The notes under the pieces: model-generated
Databases searched by the model: none
Told to the model about the DNA's origin: nothing
The model's input: the letters and a program-made list of their open reading frames with translations, nothing else
Made by a program: the position numbers and the translations under genes
Shown here: positions 4,454 to 7,176 of the stretch, piece by piece
Position numbering within the stretch: position 1 is the first letter of the stretch
Layout of the letters: every line of letters starts with the position of its first letter
Assembly: GCA_025997455.1 (NCBI GenBank)
Contig: BNUP01000113.1
Location: forward strand, 1-7,176
Length of the DNA stretch: 7,176 bases
Source of the DNA: Fibrobacterales bacterium
GTDB taxonomy: Bacteria; Fibrobacterota; Fibrobacteria; Fibrobacterales; Fibrobacteraceae
Direction of reading: 5' to 3'

Positions 4454-6061
4454 CTAAACAATACACGATTTTGTGTTGCAGAGAATTTCACGGATTTTTT
4501 CTTCGTCTTTTGCTTTGGCGAGAACTGTAACCTGATCCCAGCCCTTCAAAACGGTATCTCCGCGCGGCGGCAAAACCTGCCAAATATCGTTCATTTTTTC
4601 GCGATTCACATTTCTTTTTGCCCGTGATTCCATAAGCAGTGTTTTGGGATGATGTTTGGGCGGGCGGGGAATTTTCCGCTTACGGGTTATCATAATCAAC
4701 AATGCACCATCGGGTAATCGCAAATCTTTTATAACTGGACCATCACTGCCTTCTGGGTCGGGTAAGTCAATTGTAAAGAGTTCCAATTTATCTTCGTCTG
4801 TCATCTCGGACATCGTAAAAAATTCGAGGGAGTATGGAGGGGTAGGTCGCGATGGTTTTGATAACTTTAACAAACTCGCAATTTTGCCGAGTGAAACTCC
4901 TTGAAATATAACGGAGAGCAGCACCGCAAAAAATACAAGGTTAAAAATTTCAATTCCGTTTTCAAGACCTGCCGCCATAGGATAAGTTGCCAAAACTATT
5001 GGCACCGCACCGCGCAAACCCGCCCACGATATAAAAATTTTATCCTTAAAGGGAATGCCCATTTTGAAGGTTCCCACAAAAACCGCAAGAGGTCGCGCTA
5101 TAAAAGTCAGCACCAAAAACAGGCAAACTCCATTTACAATTGAATCGCGGGAGAGCCAATCTTTAGGCTGAACCAACACACCCAACATCACAAACAAAAA
5201 TATATTTGCTATGGTTGAAACAGAAGAGGAAAAAAGAAACATTCCCTTTTTATGGACGAAATTTGTGTTACCCAAAATAAAGCCTGCGGTGAAGGCAGAA
5301 AGCATTCCGCTTGCATCGCAAAGTTCGGCAAAGGAATATGAGAACAGTGCAGTTCCCAAAAATAAAATATAATAGTAACCCGAATCTTGCGGGGTCAATT
5401 TATTTACAAGCCACGCCGCAAACTTTGCCACTGCAAATCCTATTAAAGGACCTACAAAAAACTTGCGTAAAAAATCTAACACGACAAAGCCCGAAACGCT
5501 GTCGCCGGATGCTAACATCTGCACGGTTACCACGGTGAGCAAAAATGCCATCGGGTCGTTCGCGGCACTTTCAATTTCAATTGTTGATGATAATTTTTTA
5601 TCGAGCGAGTGCCCGCGCAAAATGGAAAAAGTCGCCGCCGCATCGGTTGAGGAAATAATTACCGACAAGAGGAGCGCCAAGTTTTTATCCATACCGAAAA
5701 CGAAGTGCATAACAGTAAAAGAGAATGTTGCGGTGAGCACAACGCCCCAAGTTGCAAGTCCGCCTGCCCGCCATTTTACGAGTAAAAAATCTTCTTTTCT
5801 CGTGCCGAAACCGCCGTGAAATAAAATGAAAATCAATGCTAAATTTGCAATGTCGTTTATCAGTTTCATTCTGTCGAACATCTCGGTGCGAACGCTGTCT
5901 ATATTCCACAAGTCTAAAAATGCACCGTTGCCGAGCAAAATCCCCATCACAAGTGCGACCAAAATCACTGGAACGCTAAATTTATCAAGCCGCACCGCCG
6001 CCGTTACCACTACGAACAGCACCACCGATACAACCATATAGATGAGGTTTATATGCTCCAT
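4454..6061 (-). CDS. NhaP2-type cation/proton antiporter with C-terminal RCK_C-like domain
   Basis: A 535-residue CPA1-family antiporter, expected in the inner membrane exchanging K+ (or Na+) for H+ in potassium and pH homeostasis. The membrane part (about 1-400) has roughly twelve helices. Diagnostic motifs are ISSTDAAATFSILRG (136-150), the ion-binding pair N168-D169 in ESAANDPMAFLLT (164-176) and SWAGLRGAVPIVLA (345-358) with R350. The cytosolic tail (about 435-530) looks like a TrkA_C/RCK_C regulatory domain: LPDGALLIMITRKRKI at 449-464, then after a basic insert LPPRGDTVLKGWDQVTVLA at 497-515. This domain order is that of K+/H+ antiporters of the NhaP2 (CvrA) group. The start is set by AGGAG five bases before the ATG. 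The gene lies between inverted copies of the stem-loop repeat, 31 bp from the nearer arm. Ion preference is inferred. Confidence 0.92.
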   Translation of the reverse strand: MEHINLIYMVVSVVLFVVVTAAVRLDKFSVPVILVALVMGILLGNGAFLDLWNIDSVRTEMFDRMKLINDIANLALIFILFHGGFGTRKEDFLLVKWRAGGLATWGVVLTATFSFTVMHFVFGMDKNLALLLSVIISSTDAAATFSILRGHSLDKKLSSTIEIESAANDPMAFLLTVVTVQMLASGDSVSGFVVLDFLRKFFVGPLIGFAVAKFAAWLVNKLTPQDSGYYYILFLGTALFSYSFAELCDASGMLSAFTAGFILGNTNFVHKKGMFLFSSSVSTIANIFLFVMLGVLVQPKDWLSRDSIVNGVCLFLVLTFIARPLAVFVGTFKMGIPFKDKIFISWAGLRGAVPIVLATYPMAAGLENGIEIFNLVFFAVLLSVIFQGVSLGKIASLLKLSKPSRPTPPYSLEFFTMSEMTDEDKLELFTIDLPDPEGSDGPVIKDLRLPDGALLIMITRKRKIPRPPKHHPKTLLMESRAKRNVNREKMNDIWQVLPPRGDTVLKGWDQVTVLAKAKDEEKIREILCNTKSCIV

Positions 6062-6066
6062 TTTTT

Positions 6067-6071
6067 CTCCT
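6067..6071 (-). promoter_or_regulatory. Shine-Dalgarno site of the antiporter gene
   Basis: On the minus strand, AGGAG followed by five A residues precedes ATG 6059-6061. It is one of only two strong ribosome binding sites in the window and fixes the antiporter start. Confidence 0.8.
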
Positions 6072-6094
6072 GTTTATTTATTCAACAACTTCTA

Positions 6095-6140
6095 TTGGTA
6101 ACCACTATTAACCTCCTAAGAAGTTGGTAGAGGTTACCAA
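6095..6140. repeat. Large hairpin flanking repeat copy B
   Basis: Arms 6095-6115 and 6120-6140 pair around a CTAA loop. Its reverse complement matches 4330-4375 with about three substitutions. In plus-strand RNA it has two G-U pairs and two true mismatches. It lies between the 108-bp unit and the antiporter's ribosome binding site, so it would be in the antiporter leader if transcription starts upstream or reads through from the cyclophilin gene. Confidence 0.78.
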
Positions 6141-6248
6141 GCGACATGGGCGAACTTCGTTTTTTATACAAATTTGAGTAGTTCGCCGTCGTCTCTAAAA
6201 ACTCAAATCTGTGGAATTGTGTTACAAAGGGAGTTTTTAGAGGTTTCC
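6141..6248 (-). repeat. Modular stem-loop repeat, copy B (inverted relative to copy A)
   Basis: The reverse complement aligns along its full length with 4223-4329. Stem 1 arms are at 6193-6204 and 6231-6242; the core is at 6141-6193. The unit's first bases, GGAAACCTCTAA in minus-strand sense, are read in frame as Gly-Asn-Leu-stop by the cyclophilin gene, so the repeat overlaps the end of that gene and its stop codon lies inside stem 1. There is no upstream large hairpin as in copy A, either because it was lost or because it was never there. Confidence 0.82.
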
Positions 6249-6782
6249 TATTTCAACTTTCTCTATAATAACATCGTCTTTGGGGCGATCTCTGCCATCG
6301 GTTTTAACGCTTGCGATTTTATCTAACACTTCAAAACCCTCATAAAGTTGCCCGAACACCGTGTAGCCCTCGTTATCTCCGCCGTCTTTGGGATGATTCA
6401 AAAAATGGGTTCCGTCTTCGGGATGAACTATAAAAAATTGCGAGCCTATGGAGTTGGGTGCGGAAGTTTTTGCCCAAGATAATGCTCCGCGAATGTGCGT
6501 GAGTCGAGGGTCGTAGGTATCACCAATTCTGCTGCCTTCACCTGCGGCGGCGTGTCCGCCCGTGCCGTTGCCGTTTGTGAAATCACCGCCCTGAATCATA
6601 AAATTTTTTATAACTCTGTGAAACGGTATTCCGTTATATTTACCCTGCTTTGCAAGTTCAATAAAATTCTCGGCAGCACCGCTCACAATTTGTTGAAACA
6701 AACGAGCCTTCATTGTGCCGTGATTGGTGGTTATTATGGCGATAGTCTCGCCGCTTTCTGGAAGTGATGATTGGTTGAACAT
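6237..6782 (-). CDS. Cyclophilin-type peptidyl-prolyl cis-trans isomerase
   Basis: A 181-residue single-domain cyclophilin with no signal peptide, so probably cytosolic; it catalyses cis-trans isomerisation of X-Pro bonds during folding. Catalytic-site elements are clear: PFHRVI (53-58) with the essential R56, FMIQGGDFTNGNGTGG (61-76), then GSQFFIV (113-119) with Q115 and F117. The cyclosporin-binding Trp of human CypA is missing and its active-site His is replaced by Tyr (GYTVFG, 139-144), with a small insertion before it (about 131-139). The last three residues and the stop come from repeat copy B. The ATG at 6780-6782 has no Shine-Dalgarno sequence: the upstream minus strand is C-rich. No better start is visible, since the N-terminal residues before the first beta strand (about 12-19) are already short. 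The family is certain; the exact start is less so. Confidence 0.93.
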   Translation of the reverse strand: MFNQSSLPESGETIAIITTNHGTMKARLFQQIVSGAAENFIELAKQGKYNGIPFHRVIKNFMIQGGDFTNGNGTGGHAAAGEGSRIGDTYDPRLTHIRGALSWAKTSAPNSIGSQFFIVHPEDGTHFLNHPKDGGDNEGYTVFGQLYEGFEVLDKIASVKTDGRDRPKDDVIIEKVEIGNL

Positions 6783-6802
6783 AGGGGGGAAGGTAGAAAA
6801 GT

Positions 6803-6827
6803 GGGGTATGGGGTGTTGGGTGTTGGG
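6803..6827 (+). promoter_or_regulatory. Potential G-quadruplex upstream of the cyclophilin start
   Basis: Four G-tracts with loops of 3, 4 and 4 bases are visible: GGGG TAT GGGG TGTT GGG TGTT GGG. This meets the usual G3+N1-7 quadruplex rule. A further G6 run lies at 6784-6789. The GGGTGTT period is repeated, suggesting slippage. The G-rich strand is the template for the cyclophilin gene, 21 bp upstream of its ATG. Folding and effect are inferred. Confidence 0.55.
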
Positions 6828-6886
6828 AATTGTAGGGGCGTGGTTTTTAACCAGCCCTTTTAGAATTGCAAGGAATCGTCTGCACC

Positions 6887-6920
6887 GTCATTCTGCGCGT
6901 GGTCGCAGGATGCAGAATCC
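6887..6920 (+). repeat. Isolated palindrome of the GTCATTC...GAATCC family
   Basis: ATTCTGC (6890-6896) pairs with GCAGAAT (6912-6918), framed by GTC and CC as in the units at 294-321 and 363-386. It shows that the small palindrome family occurs on both sides of the gene block. Confidence 0.6.
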
Positions 6921-6999
6921 ATTTTTTTTGTGGGTTCTATCCACACCGCGTTCCCTTGTTAAATTCGTCATTGCGTGCAACGGGTCATCGCTCGCCTTC

Positions 7000-7050
7000 G
7001 GGTTGCTTGTTTTATCAGAGTGGGCTACTTATAAAAAGTAATCTCAGAAG
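7000..7050 (+). mobile_element. Truncated left end of the MITE-like element
   Basis: Positions 7014-7050 are identical to 1-37 (37 of 37 bases). The 14 bases before, GGGTTGCTTGTTTT (7000-7013), are the exact reverse complement of 226-239, the right end of the first element. This copy therefore shows the terminal inverted repeat missing at the window edge. Similarity stops abruptly at 7050, inside what is the left arm of a 15-bp stem in the complete copy, and neither the core nor the right end follows. Confidence 0.7.
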
Positions 7051-7101
7051 GTTCCTTTTCGTTTCAAGTGGGTTCAACATATTGTAAATATATAAAAAAA
7101 A

Positions 7102-7125
7102 TCTAAAAATCGTACAATTTTTAGA
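7102..7125. promoter_or_regulatory. AT-rich hairpin in the leader of the next gene
   Basis: TCTAAAAAT (7102-7110) is the exact complement of ATTTTTAGA (7117-7125), with a 6-base loop, followed by AT-rich sequence with a T6 run near 7136-7142. The TCTAAAAA...TTTTTAGA frame is the same as in the terminator at 4401-4446 and stem 1 of the repeats. It may be a weak terminator, an attenuator or an operator 38 bp before the ATG at 7164. Confidence 0.4.
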
Positions 7126-7152
7126 GATAATTATTATTTTTTAATTCCATGT

Positions 7153-7157
7153 AGGAG
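7153..7157 (+). promoter_or_regulatory. Shine-Dalgarno site of the gene starting at 7164
   Basis: AGGAG lies six bases before ATG 7164. The match to consensus and the spacing are good and are the main reason to call a gene start at the window's end. Confidence 0.65.
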
Positions 7158-7163
7158 ATATTT

Positions 7164-7176
7164 ATGTTTCAGAAGC
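7164..7176 (+). CDS. 5' end of a gene cut by the window edge
   Basis: ATG at 7164-7166 followed by codons for Phe-Gln-Lys, then the window ends. The call rests on the well-placed AGGAG and the preceding AT-rich leader. Four residues say nothing about function. Confidence 0.55.

Larger units (their letters stand above)
6783..7163. other. Repeat-rich intergenic region between divergent genes
   Basis: No gene is supported. The stretch holds G-rich sequence with a quadruplex motif (6803-6827), one palindrome of the GTCATTC family (6887-6920), a small inverted repeat GTGG/CCAC near 6930-6946, a truncated copy of the left-hand element (7000-7050) and an AT-rich leader with a hairpin before the gene starting at 7164. 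Frames open on the plus strand here run through repeats and antisense to the cyclophilin and resemble nothing. Confidence 0.6.

Noticed and set aside
6495..7087. Plus-strand frames antisense to the cyclophilin and across the right intergenic region
   Set aside because: They are shadows of the cyclophilin gene or translations of repeats; no conserved domain or ribosome binding site.
1..7176. CRISPR array, toxin-antitoxin, phage or defence system
   Set aside because: Repeats are unevenly spaced, differ in orientation and lack unique spacers of constant length. No cas, toxin, integrase or nuclease gene is present.

Overview
The window looks like chromosome from a bacterium of moderate to low GC, probably Gram-negative. 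The best hints are a periplasmic-type SPOR protein with a Sec signal peptide, a lipid-linked-sugar type envelope gene pair (GT-C glycosyltransferase plus GtrA-like flippase) and a CPA1-type K+/H+ antiporter. A lineage such as Fibrobacterota is possible, but that is a guess from gene style and nothing in the window proves it. No rRNA, tRNA, CRISPR array, integrase or transposase gene was found.

Layout. Positions 1-879 hold no convincing gene and are packed with repeats: a MITE-like element with imperfect terminal inverted repeats (1-239, its left end cut by the window edge), then clustered short palindromes of the GTCATTCCC-N-GGGAAT type in both orientations. Positions 880-3408 are a minus-strand operon: SPOR-domain exported protein, then a GT39-like membrane glycosyltransferase (ATGA overlap), then a GtrA-family membrane protein (10 bp gap, GTG start). 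Divergent from it, with the two candidate ATG codons one base apart, is an unrecognised plus-strand membrane-anchored protein (3410-4174). A convergent NhaP2-like cation/proton antiporter follows (4454-6061, minus), then a cytosolic cyclophilin (6237-6782, minus). Positions 6783-7163 are a second repeat-rich gap with a G-quadruplex motif and a truncated copy of the left-hand MITE-like element. A new plus-strand gene begins at 7164 behind a good Shine-Dalgarno sequence.

The most unusual content is non-coding. A family of modular stem-loop repeats shares a 52-nt core (81-132 plus, 4278-4329 plus, 6141-6193 minus). The core folds into a bulged hairpin that shows one compensatory base-pair change between copies, and it is wrapped in different outer hairpins in different copies. 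Two copies of about 154 bp, roughly 95% identical by eye, stand in opposite orientation on either side of the antiporter gene. Each begins at the stop codon of the gene upstream of it, and one supplies the last codons and stop of the cyclophilin.

The SPOR/GT/GtrA operon is probably about moving and attaching a sugar in the cell envelope. The antiporter and the cyclophilin look like ordinary housekeeping genes, joined here only by the repeat between them.
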